From Acetobacterium woodii DSM 1030 (GTDB taxonomy: Bacteria; Bacillota; Clostridia; Eubacteriales; Eubacteriaceae): a stretch of 64,000 nt of DNA. This document shows, in pieces, positions 45,147 to 53,158 of this stretch. The stretch is from positions 1,178,001-1,242,000 of the forward strand of contig NC_016894.1 in NCBI RefSeq assembly GCF_000247605.1, in the 5' to 3' direction. Both the position numbers and the translations under genes were made by a program. Position 1 is the first letter of the stretch; each line of letters starts with the position of its first letter. A model generated the notes under the pieces. It did no database searches. It had not been told where the DNA came from and saw only the letters and a list, made by a program, of their open reading frames with translations.

Positions 45147-46000
45147 AATACGCAGTGCTCAGCGGAAAAGGCGGAACTGGAAAAACGTTAGTTTCCGTGA
45201 ATTTAGCAGCGGTCGCGAAAAATCCTATTTATGTTGATTGTGACGTGGAAGAGCCAAATGGACACTTGTTTTTTAAACCCCGCGGCATAAAAAACGAAGC
45301 AGTAACGGTTAAAATCCCTGTCGTTGATGAAGATCTTTGCTTGGGGTGCCGGAAATGCGTCGATTTTTGTAAATTTAACGCCCTGGCTTCAGTCATTGAT
45401 AAGTTGATTGTTTTTGAAGAAGTTTGTCACGCTTGCGGCGGTTGTATGCTCTTATGTCCGAATAATGCTTTAACCGAACGAGATAAGGTTATCGGAGAAA
45501 TTACGAGTGGCGATTCGGAAACGGTTAAAGTGATTTCCGGGATATTAAATACCGGCGAAACATCGGGAATACCGATTATTAAAAAATTACTGGCTAAGAT
45601 CGTTAATGAAAAAGCAACCGTCGTGATTGATTGTCCACCGGGTAGCGCCTGTATTGTAATGGAAAGTATTCGCGATGCTGATTATTGTATTTTAGTCGCA
45701 GAACCAACGGTTTTTGGTTTGCATAATCTTAAGATGGTTTATGAGTTAGTCAAACTTTTTAACAAACCACATGGTGTTGTTATTAACAAAGCTTTAAAAA
45801 ACAATCATTTAATTAACGACTTTTGTTGTGAAAATGAAATAACGGTGTTAACTGAAATACCATTTGATAGCGAATTAGGACAACTTAATTCAAATGGCGA
45901 GATTGCCGCGAGAAAAAGCGCCGCATACCATGACTTATTTTCAACATTATTGCAGACCGTTGTTAAGGAGGTGGAACATGAAACAGTTGCTCATTCTTAG
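45143..46000 (+). CDS. MinD-superfamily ATPase with inserted ferredoxin domain, 1
   Basis: A 285-residue P-loop ATPase with a GTG start. The deviant Walker A is SGKGGTGKT and CDVEEPNGHLF follows. Two 4Fe-4S motifs are inserted at about residues 65-115: CLGCRKCVDFC and CHACGGCMLLC. The switch DCPPGSAC is further on. Such paired MinD-ferredoxin proteins accompany orange-protein and NifX-like genes and are thought to assemble or transfer metal clusters. The second paralogue overlaps its end by 23 bases. Confidence 0.9.
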   Translation: MKYAVLSGKGGTGKTLVSVNLAAVAKNPIYVDCDVEEPNGHLFFKPRGIKNEAVTVKIPVVDEDLCLGCRKCVDFCKFNALASVIDKLIVFEEVCHACGGCMLLCPNNALTERDKVIGEITSGDSETVKVISGILNTGETSGIPIIKKLLAKIVNEKATVVIDCPPGSACIVMESIRDADYCILVAEPTVFGLHNLKMVYELVKLFNKPHGVVINKALKNNHLINDFCCENEITVLTEIPFDSELGQLNSNGEIAARKSAAYHDLFSTLLQTVVKEVEHETVAHS

Positions 46001-46844
46001 CGGAAAAGGCGGAACCGGTAAAACAACGGTAGCCAGTGCATTTATAAAATTGGCTCAGGCTAAAGCTTATGCTGATTGCGATGTCGATGCGCCTAACTTG
46101 CAGTTAGTTTTAGAACAATCCGGACAACCGGAAAGTAACGACTTTTTCGGAATGCCAAAGGCCGAGATTAATACGATGCTTTGTGCAAAATGTGATCGTT
46201 GCCGGGAACACTGTCGATTTGACGCGGTGTCAGTGATCGATGATGTTTATTCGATTGATCCTTTTGCCTGTGAAGGGTGTGGCGTTTGCGAGATCGTTTG
46301 TCCGGTACGAGCGATTACATTAAAACCCCTTGTTTCAGGTGAATTGGTTCTTTATAAGAGTGAAACGGTTGTTTTTTCCACGGCACAACTTAAAATGGGC
46401 AGTGGTACATCCGGAATGCTGGTCACCGAAGTAAAAAAGGAAATGAAAGCGGTTGATGTCGGGGCTGATTTGGCTATTATTGATGGATCGCCGGGAATTG
46501 GCTGTCCAGTGATTGCGTCCATAAGTGGCGTGGATATGGTGCTAATTGTTGCAGAACCATCGGTTTCGGGAATCAGCGATATGGAACGAATTATCAAAAC
46601 AGCTAAAATTTTTCATGCCAAAATTGCGGTTTGTGTCAATAAATACGATACAAATTTGGAAAAAACCCGAGCGATTAGGGATTATTGCCAACAACACGAA
46701 ATTCCCTATATAGGAGAAATTCCGTATGATGAAAAAGTGGTTAAAACGGTTAATGAAGGACTGACAATTGTCGATGTTTTTTGTGACGCTGGCAGCGCTG
46801 TTCAGGAAGTTTTTAACCGAACCATGAAAGAGATGAATCCGTAA
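45978..46844 (+). CDS. MinD-superfamily ATPase with inserted ferredoxin domain, 2
   Basis: A 288-residue paralogue of the preceding gene. The start at 45978 follows AAGGAGG; the frame remains open farther upstream inside the first ATPase but without homology. Walker A is SGKGGTGKTT, with CDVDAPNLQLVL, ferredoxin motifs CAKCDRCREHC and CEGCGVCEIVC, and DGSPGIGC. It probably works as a heterodimer with the first ATPase, given the translational coupling. Confidence 0.92.
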   Translation: MKQLLILSGKGGTGKTTVASAFIKLAQAKAYADCDVDAPNLQLVLEQSGQPESNDFFGMPKAEINTMLCAKCDRCREHCRFDAVSVIDDVYSIDPFACEGCGVCEIVCPVRAITLKPLVSGELVLYKSETVVFSTAQLKMGSGTSGMLVTEVKKEMKAVDVGADLAIIDGSPGIGCPVIASISGVDMVLIVAEPSVSGISDMERIIKTAKIFHAKIAVCVNKYDTNLEKTRAIRDYCQQHEIPYIGEIPYDEKVVKTVNEGLTIVDVFCDAGSAVQEVFNRTMKEMNP

Positions 46845-46908
46845 CGATCTTGAGGCGACATTAAATTAAAACCAAGCCTGAAGGTGTTTCGAGATAAAGT
46901 AAAATGAC

Positions 46909-47077
46909 AAAATAATTGCGAACGTATCGCGGACGTTGGAGCTTAGTAGCTTAAATCAGGTTTAACACAATATGGAATGCAGAGTTTAAACTGTTTGTCA
47001 AAAGGTGATAAAATTGCTTGTAAGGTACTAAATAAACAATAGTTAGCGGTTTAAATTAGATGTTTCGCAATTAACTA
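46909..47077 (+). mobile_element. possible 169-bp diverged relative of the 171-bp element
   Basis: The ends AATAATTGCGAA and TTTCGCAATTAACTA match those of the 171-bp element and the length is nearly the same, but the interior is unrelated by eye and shows little palindromic structure. Flanks AAAGTAAAATGA (46896-46907) and AAAGCAAAATAG (47078-47089) match at 9 of the first 10 positions, like a decayed target duplication. Confidence 0.5.
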
Positions 47078-47104
47078 AAAGCAAAATAGAAGAGGAGAAT
47101 TTGA

Positions 47105-48310
47105 ATGAGTGAAAATTGTAATGAATCCTGTGGTTCCTGCGGTGAAGAGTGTGCAGACCGAAAGGTGGATTTTTCAGAAAAACCCCATGAGTTAAGTAAG
47201 ATTAAAAAAGTGATTGGCGTTGTCAGTGGTAAAGGTGGGGTTGGAAAATCCATGGTAACATCGTTGTTAGCCGTTACCATGAAGCGAAAGGGCTATAACA
47301 CAGCGATTCTTGATGCCGATATTACGGGACCTTCCATTCCGAAAGCCTTTGGTATTAATGAAAAAGCGCGATCAACGGAATTAGGATTATTTCCAATATC
47401 CAGCAAAACCGGTATTGAAATTATGTCCATTAATTTATTATTGGAAAATGATACCGATCCGGTTGTCTGGCGGGGACCGATTATTGCGAATACGGTCAAA
47501 CAATTTTGGACCGATGTAATCTGGGGTGAGGTGGACTATATGTTTGTTGATATGCCGCCGGGGACCGGAGATGTGCCGTTAACGGTATTTCAATCGTTAC
47601 CGGTTGATGGCATTATTATTGTTACATCGCCACAGGAACTGGTTTCAATGATTGTTGCTAAAGCGGTAAATATGGCTAAAATGATGAAAATTCCAGTGCT
47701 GGGATTGGTTGAAAATATGTCTTATTTTGAATGTCCGGATTGTCATAAAAAACATAATTTGTTTGGCGACAGCCACATTGAAGAAGTAGCTAAACAACAT
47801 GGGATTGAGATGGTGGCAAAAATGCCGATTGACACATCGCTTGCCGGAGCCTGTGATAAAGGATTGATTGAATTGTTTGATAACACTTGGTTAGATAAGA
47901 TTGCCGAAACTTTAGAAAGCGATGAAGAAGTAAGCGTAAAAGGAGAAAATAAAATGAAAATAGCAGTAGCAAGTGATAATGGAATGGTTTCTGGTCATTT
48001 TGGACATTGTGAAAGTTTTGTGATTTATGATACCATAGATGGAAAAATTGTTTCCAGCGAAGCAGTGCCAAACCCCGGTCATAAACCGGGATTTTTACCA
48101 GTATTTTTAAATGATCAAGGCGTCAATGTGATTATTTCCGGCGGCATGGGCGGTGGTGCGGTTGATATTTTCAATGAAAAAAATATCGAAGTGATTACCG
48201 GCGCCAGTGGAAAAGCTGAAGATTTAGTAAAAAGTTATCTTCAGGGAGAATTAAAAACAACCGGATCAGTTTGCCACGAACATCAACATCATGATGAGTG
48301 TGGTGAATAA
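47105..48310 (+). CDS. Mrp/NBP35-type Fe-S carrier ATPase fused to a NifX-like domain
   Basis: A 401-residue fusion. The N-terminus has Cys clusters CNESCGSCGEEC. The Mrp ATPase spans about 35-275: Walker A SGKGGVGKSMVT, MPPGTGDVPLT and the C-terminal CPDC metal-binding pair. Residues 284-401 form a NifX/orange-protein domain: MKIAVASDNGMVSGHFGHCE and a His-rich tail HEHQHHDECGE. Mrp proteins carry Fe-S clusters. The domain junction contains AGGAG (47941-47945) and an in-frame ATG at 47954, so the NifX part could also be made separately. Confidence 0.92.
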   Translation: MSENCNESCGSCGEECADRKVDFSEKPHELSKIKKVIGVVSGKGGVGKSMVTSLLAVTMKRKGYNTAILDADITGPSIPKAFGINEKARSTELGLFPISSKTGIEIMSINLLLENDTDPVVWRGPIIANTVKQFWTDVIWGEVDYMFVDMPPGTGDVPLTVFQSLPVDGIIIVTSPQELVSMIVAKAVNMAKMMKIPVLGLVENMSYFECPDCHKKHNLFGDSHIEEVAKQHGIEMVAKMPIDTSLAGACDKGLIELFDNTWLDKIAETLESDEEVSVKGENKMKIAVASDNGMVSGHFGHCESFVIYDTIDGKIVSSEAVPNPGHKPGFLPVFLNDQGVNVIISGGMGGGAVDIFNEKNIEVITGASGKAEDLVKSYLQGELKTTGSVCHEHQHHDECGE

Positions 48311-48377
48311 GCTTAAGAAAATTTTCTTAAGTGCGATTCGATAAAGCAAGTTTAAACTTTTATGTAATGAAATAAAA

Positions 48378-48431
48378 TAACATCCAGTGGTGAAATTTGA
48401 TATTGACTACTGGATGTTAATATGTTAGAAT
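48378..48431 (+). promoter_or_regulatory. promoter of the FmdE operon with 11-bp inverted repeat over the -35
   Basis: TTGACT (48403-48408) and TAGAAT (48426-48431) are 17 bases apart. TAACATCCAGT (48378-48388) and ACTGGATGTTA (48409-48419) are perfect inverted repeats flanking and abutting the -35 box. No T run follows, so it is more likely an operator than an upstream terminator. Confidence 0.7.
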
Positions 48432-48432
48432 A

Positions 48433-48450
48433 ATACTTGTATATACAAGG
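48433..48450 (+). promoter_or_regulatory. 18-bp operator-like motif, site A
   Basis: ATACTTGTATATACAAGG, containing the perfect palindrome CTTGTATATACAAG, covers the expected transcription start. It aligns without gaps to sites B (56997-57014, cooC) and C (61272-61289, acsD). Confidence 0.7.
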
Positions 48451-48556
48451 TGTCTTGGTGTCATGCTTGAAGCATGGCAGGCATTTATGAAAAATGTTTT
48501 GATCCGGCAGTTTGTAGATATTTAAATTTAAAATTGAATCAATAAACAGGTGTCTG

Positions 48557-48588
48557 AAGACTCACTTTTGTGGGTCTTTTATTTTTTT
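48557..48588 (+). terminator. intrinsic terminator in the 5' leader of the FmdE gene
   Basis: AAGACTCAC (48557-48565) pairs with GTGGGTCTT (48570-48578), followed by a T-rich run. It lies after the promoter and 22 bases before the gene, so it should act as an attenuator on the roughly 150-nt leader. Confidence 0.85.
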
Positions 48589-48609
48589 GAAAATTAAGGA
48601 GAAAACAAA

Positions 48610-49134
48610 ATGGATGAAAAACGGTGGGAAAATGCGGTAGCCTTTCACGGACATCATTGTCCGGGATTGGCGATTGGGGTTCGTGCTTCAGAGGAAGCGA
48701 TTAAAGCGTTGAATATTGGCTTTTCTGAGGACGAAGATGTTGTATGTATCACCGAAAATGATGCCTGCGGGGTTGATGGCGTGCAGGTTATTCTTGGTTG
48801 CAGTGTCGGGAAAGGAAACCTCATTTTTAGAAATCGCGGAAAACAGGCATTTTCTTTTTTTAATCGAAACACCGGGGAAAAGCTCCGACTGGTCTTGAAA
48901 GCGTTACCGGAAATGGGACGTGACGAAATGGAAGCGTATATCTTAACCGAGCCGGATGCCAATAAAATTTTTGAGTTTAAAACACCGGATTATGAGTTGC
49001 CGGAACGGGCCCGGATTTTTCAAAGTGTGATTTGCGAGGTCTGTGGTGAAAAAACAGCGGAACCGATGATTAGACTGGAGAATGGTAAAAAGGTTTGTAT
49101 AGATTGTTCGAATCCATATTCGCGAGGATTTTAA
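48610..49134 (+). CDS. FmdE/FwdE-like protein with zinc ribbon
   Basis: A 174-residue protein of the FmdE family. The N-terminal domain has FHGHHCPGLAIG (Cys 17) and ENDACGVDGVQVILGC. The C-terminal zinc ribbon has CEVCGEKTAEP and CIDC. Despite the name (formylmethanofuran dehydrogenase E), these proteins occur widely in anaerobes near Mo/W genes and their function is not settled. AAGGAG precedes the ATG. The leader contains a terminator, so expression is probably ligand- or factor-controlled. Confidence 0.9.
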   Translation: MDEKRWENAVAFHGHHCPGLAIGVRASEEAIKALNIGFSEDEDVVCITENDACGVDGVQVILGCSVGKGNLIFRNRGKQAFSFFNRNTGEKLRLVLKALPEMGRDEMEAYILTEPDANKIFEFKTPDYELPERARIFQSVICEVCGEKTAEPMIRLENGKKVCIDCSNPYSRGF

Positions 49135-49203
49135 AATGGATAACATTATATTGAAGTTAACGAGGACAAAGAAAAAACGAATATAAGATGAAGAGGTAAT
49201 CAA

Positions 49204-50016
49204 TTGAAGCTAGAAGAAATTAAAAAAAAGTGGGATTATCAGGAAAGAGATATGCATGCAAGTGTTGAAATGTGGGATTCGATGGCCCAACAGTTTTCTG
49301 AATTTGAGCTGCCGACAACAGAAAATAGCTTTCTTATGAAAATGATCGCCGAAAAAAATTTGATTAATCAAACCAGTACAGTGTTGGATGTGGGATGCGG
49401 TGCCGGGAAATTCGCTTTTGCTTTGGCTAACGATTGCCAACAGATAATTGGTTTGGATTTGTCTCCGAAGATGATTGAAAAAGCCGCAGAAAAGAAAAAT
49501 CAACTTGGAACAAAAAATGTTGATTTTTTTGTAAACGATTGGCATGCATCAGATCTTAAGCAATTAGATTATCAAGGTAAATTTGATTTGGTTATTGCAA
49601 ATATGACACCAGCGGTCAGAAACGCCCAAACGTTTCTAAAACTTAATGAAGCCAGTAAGGGTTATTGTGTTTTAACAAAACCGACTAAACGCGTTGATCC
49701 TGTTTCGGATACGATTCGGAAAATGCTCGGAATTGAACAGAAAAAAGAATCATCGGATATGGAGATTTTATATGCATTTGAAATATTGTGGTTGCAGGGA
49801 AAGCTCCCGGAAATCCATTATGAAGCCCAGGTTTGGGATATGAAAAAACCGATTGATGCGGCCTATAAACTTTATGCTAATCGGATGAAATCGTACCGTG
49901 AATTAACCACTGCTGAAGAAAATAAAATTAGTGACTATCTCGTTGCTATTTCAGAAGAAGGTTATGTTGAAGAAAAGGTCGAGACCACTATTACCACTAT
50001 CTGTTGGAAAGTATAA
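49204..50016 (+). CDS. class I SAM-dependent methyltransferase
   Basis: A 270-residue enzyme starting at TTG with GAGGT 7 bases upstream. SAM-binding motif I is VLDVGCGAGKFAFALA, followed by IGLDLSPKMIEKA and FDLVIANMTPAV. The substrate is unknown. The gene lies between the FmdE-like gene and a metal-chelate importer; it may modify a metallophore or cofactor taken up by that importer, which is inference. Confidence 0.88.
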   Translation: MKLEEIKKKWDYQERDMHASVEMWDSMAQQFSEFELPTTENSFLMKMIAEKNLINQTSTVLDVGCGAGKFAFALANDCQQIIGLDLSPKMIEKAAEKKNQLGTKNVDFFVNDWHASDLKQLDYQGKFDLVIANMTPAVRNAQTFLKLNEASKGYCVLTKPTKRVDPVSDTIRKMLGIEQKKESSDMEILYAFEILWLQGKLPEIHYEAQVWDMKKPIDAAYKLYANRMKSYRELTTAEENKISDYLVAISEEGYVEEKVETTITTICWKV

Positions 50017-50107
50017 AAAAGTGTGCTTGAAAAACATTGATAATGGTGAAATACGAAAAAATAAAACAAAAAGAGGTTGTCAATTTAACAAAAAATAGGA
50101 GCATGAA

Positions 50108-51196
50108 ATGAAAAAAATTTTCGCTGTATTATTGAGTTTAATAATGGTTGTAACTTTTGGAGCCTGCAGTAATGCTAATGCAGGAAGTAATGAAAGTAAA
50201 GCGACCACAAAAGTTGTGACGGATAGTCTTGGCCGGCAAGTGGAAGTACCAACCGAAATAAAAAGTGTCGGTTCGCTTGGCGTGATGCGTTTGTTGACCT
50301 ACATGGATGCAGTTGATCTGGTGACTGGGGCGACAAATATGGATAATGTTCAGGAATTAACGAGAGCTTATACACTCGTTAATCCGAATTATGCCAATTT
50401 GGCAGTAATTGGTCAAGGTGGCGCCGGTGGCATTGTTCCTTTCGAAGAGGAGATTATCAAATTGGCACCGGATGTGATCTTTGTGGTAGCGGATTATACC
50501 CAGGCTGATGAATTGTCGGCGAAAACGGGGATTCCCGTGGTGGCAGTCAAAAATCCCGGACTCTTTGATGGCACGATGAGTGCTTCAATTGATATTATCG
50601 GAGCAGTATTAGGGAAAGAAGACCGGGCCAAAGAAGTCAATGGTTTTATGGATGCGGCGCAAAAAGATTTGAACGATCGAACGAAAGATATTGCCGAAGC
50701 AAGTAAACCGACTGTTTATAATGGGGGACTAAATTTTAAAGGCAAACATGGATTTGATGGTACCAGTGCAAAATACGGTCCGTTTTTGGCAATCAATGCC
50801 AATAATGTGGTTGATCAAACCGGACAAAACGGTGCCTTTACAATTGATTTAGAACAGGTATTGGCCTGGAATCCGGATATTATCTTCCTGAATCCGGAAA
50901 ATATGGATCTGGTTAATGAACAATACACTCAAAATCCGGACTTTTTCAACGCTCTTGATGCGGTAAAAAATAATAAGGTATACACCCAATTGGCTTATAA
51001 TAATAATTATACCAACATCGAAATTGCCTTGGCTGATGCTTATTATGCCGGGACAGTTATTTATCCAGAACAGTTTAAAGATATTGATGCTGGTAAAAAA
51101 GCCGATGAAATTTTTAAATTCTTATTGGGTGAAGAATTGTATTCCAAATATGTCGCAGCAGGGCAAGGGTTTGGACCGCTGACAATCGGGCAATAA
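50108..51196 (+). CDS. iron-complex/metallophore ABC substrate-binding lipoprotein
   Basis: A 362-residue lipoprotein with lipobox FGAC (Cys about 20). The FecB/BtuF-type lobes show VTDSLGRQVEVPTEIKSV at the start, LAPDVIFVVADYTQADEL, and LEQVLAWNPDIIFLNPENM. Length and motifs fit siderophore, haem or corrinoid binding proteins. It differs from the binding protein at 14.6 kb. Its ligand is unknown; the FmdE neighbour hints at a Mo/W or other metal complex. Confidence 0.88.
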   Translation: MKKIFAVLLSLIMVVTFGACSNANAGSNESKATTKVVTDSLGRQVEVPTEIKSVGSLGVMRLLTYMDAVDLVTGATNMDNVQELTRAYTLVNPNYANLAVIGQGGAGGIVPFEEEIIKLAPDVIFVVADYTQADELSAKTGIPVVAVKNPGLFDGTMSASIDIIGAVLGKEDRAKEVNGFMDAAQKDLNDRTKDIAEASKPTVYNGGLNFKGKHGFDGTSAKYGPFLAINANNVVDQTGQNGAFTIDLEQVLAWNPDIIFLNPENMDLVNEQYTQNPDFFNALDAVKNNKVYTQLAYNNNYTNIEIALADAYYAGTVIYPEQFKDIDAGKKADEIFKFLLGEELYSKYVAAGQGFGPLTIGQ

Positions 51197-51200
51197 AAAA

Positions 51201-52283
51201 ATGGACAACATAAAAAAGACAGCGTGCGGAGGCAATTACGATCAATATGTCCACCGCAAGATTCTGATCATCGTTGGGTTGGCAATAATGACATTAGTCA
51301 CTGCTCTTTTTGCGATCTCGGCCGGCTCTGCTGATATCCCCGTCAGTGAAGTGCTGAAGGCACTTTTGGGTATGAGTACCGCCAAAAATGTGATGGTTAC
51401 GGTTAATATTCGCTTACCACGAATTTTGATGGCGATCGTCTCCGGGGTAGGTTTAGCCGCTTCCGGTTGTGTCATGCAAAGCATTCTAAAAAACCCTCTG
51501 GCGTCATCATCAACACTGGGAATTTCGCAGGGGGCCTCATTTGGAGCGGCTATTGCGATTACTTATCTGGGCGGCGGAACGGTTATGGGGAATACTGCCG
51601 ATGCGGTGACGGTAAGTAACCCTTATTTAACAAGTATGTGTGCATTTGCGGCTTCGCTGTTTGTAACGTTTGTCATCTTAGGGTTGTCAAAGGCGCGAAA
51701 AGCATCACCGGAAACAATGATTCTGGCTGGGGTCGCACTCAGTTCGCTTTTCGCTGGCGCGACAGCCTTACTTCAGTATTTTTCGTCGGATGTTCAAATG
51801 GCGGCAATTGTGTTTTGGACATTTGGCGATTTGGGCCGAGCCAGTATGAAAAATATTAATGTAGCCGCCATCATTACGGGAGCGGCGCTTATTTATTTCA
51901 TGTTTAATCGCTGGAATTATAATGCCCTGGAATGCGGTGAACATACAGCAACGGGTTTAGGTGTGAATGTTTCCCGGGTACGGTTAATCGGGATGAGTGT
52001 GGCCTCATTATCGGCAGCAACGATTGTTTCCTTTGTGGGGATTATTAATTTTATTGGATTGATCGCACCACATATCATGCGTCGCTTTGTGGGCAATGAT
52101 TATCGATTTTTATTGCCGGCGTCAGCTTTAATGGGAGCATTGATGTTGCTGATCAGCGATACCTTTGCACGATTGATTATTTCACCGGTTATCTTGCCAA
52201 TCGGGGCCATCACCTCTTTCCTTGGGGCTCCGTTATTCTTGTATCTGATATTTAAAGGAGTTGGTCATAATGCTGAAAATTGA
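51201..52283 (+). CDS. FecCD-type ABC permease
   Basis: A 360-residue permease of the BtuC/FecCD family with about ten helices. Family blocks are NIRLPRILMAIVSGVGLAASG, NPLASSSTLGISQGASFGA and VGIINFIGLIAPHIMRR. It follows the binding protein by 4 bases, and its end overlaps the ATPase by 14 bases. Confidence 0.9.
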   Translation: MDNIKKTACGGNYDQYVHRKILIIVGLAIMTLVTALFAISAGSADIPVSEVLKALLGMSTAKNVMVTVNIRLPRILMAIVSGVGLAASGCVMQSILKNPLASSSTLGISQGASFGAAIAITYLGGGTVMGNTADAVTVSNPYLTSMCAFAASLFVTFVILGLSKARKASPETMILAGVALSSLFAGATALLQYFSSDVQMAAIVFWTFGDLGRASMKNINVAAIITGAALIYFMFNRWNYNALECGEHTATGLGVNVSRVRLIGMSVASLSAATIVSFVGIINFIGLIAPHIMRRFVGNDYRFLLPASALMGALMLLISDTFARLIISPVILPIGAITSFLGAPLFLYLIFKGVGHNAEN

Positions 52284-53025
52284 TGCGTTGGAATTTGGTT
52301 ATCGGTCGAATCGAAAGATCTTAGATGATATTAAATTTGATGTTTCCAATGGCGAATGTGTGGCGATTTTAGGGAACAATGGGGCTGGAAAAAGTACCAT
52401 GTTGAAATGCTTAAACAAAATTATATCACCGCAAAAAGGCAGTGTCGTTGTGAATGAGGTGGATATTCTAAAACTGAATCGTTTAGACATTGCCAAAAAT
52501 ACCGCTTATGTCGCGCAGAAAAGTGAAGGCAGCCGAATTACCGTTTATGATGCGATTTTGTTAGGTAGAAAACCTTATATTAAGTTAGCCCCCAAAAAAG
52601 AAGATTATGATATTGTTGAAAAAATCATCGAAAGTTTATCACTGGAGAAATTTTCGCTACGGTATATTGATGAACTAAGCGGTGGAGAATTACAAAAAGT
52701 AATGATTGCCCGAGCTTTAGCGCAGGAACCAAAGGTGTTGCTTTTGGATGAACCAACGAGCTGCCTCGATCTGAAAAACCAATTGGAAGTGTTAAAACTG
52801 ATTCAGGATATTACCAAGGAAAAAGAAATTGCCGTTGTGATTGTGATTCATGACTTGAATTTGGCCTTAAGGTATTGTGATCGGTTTTTATTTCTTAAGG
52901 ACAATGAAATCTTTTGTTACGGCGGGATGGATGTGATGACATCGGAAAACATTGGAGCTGTTTATCAAGTGCCCGTTACAGTACAATCTTATCAAAATCA
53001 AAAGGTTGTTATCCCGTTAACTTGA
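52270..53025 (+). CDS. FecE-type ABC ATPase
   Basis: A 251-residue ABC ATPase. Walker A is GNNGAGKST, the signature is LSGGELQKVMIARAL and Walker B is LLLDEPTSCLDL, with VIVIHDLNLALRYCD. The ATG at 52270 has AAAGGAG upstream; the TTG at 52261 is less likely. No C-terminal extension is present, in contrast to the ATPase at 12.2 kb. Confidence 0.9.
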   Translation: MLKIDALEFGYRSNRKILDDIKFDVSNGECVAILGNNGAGKSTMLKCLNKIISPQKGSVVVNEVDILKLNRLDIAKNTAYVAQKSEGSRITVYDAILLGRKPYIKLAPKKEDYDIVEKIIESLSLEKFSLRYIDELSGGELQKVMIARALAQEPKVLLLDEPTSCLDLKNQLEVLKLIQDITKEKEIAVVIVIHDLNLALRYCDRFLFLKDNEIFCYGGMDVMTSENIGAVYQVPVTVQSYQNQKVVIPLT

Positions 53026-53041
53026 AGGATATAAATAAAAA

Positions 53042-53075
53042 AAACGCTGGTTTGCTTTGTTGCACCAGCGTTTTT
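53042..53075 (+). terminator. intrinsic terminator after the FecBCD-type operon
   Basis: AAACGCTGGT (53042-53051) pairs with ACCAGCGTTT (53064-53073), followed by further T. Confidence 0.9.
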
Positions 53076-53158
53076 CTGATTGTCATAATCAAGAGAATAA
53101 GATTGTTAAGCGGCCCGAAGTCTGATAAAATAAGAAAAAAACTTTAGGGGGTGGGGCG

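Noticed and set aside
42781-48310. Nitrogenase cofactor (nif) cluster
   Set aside because: NifX-like folds are present but there is no nifHDK, nifE/N or radical SAM NifB; the gene set fits ORP-type clusters better.
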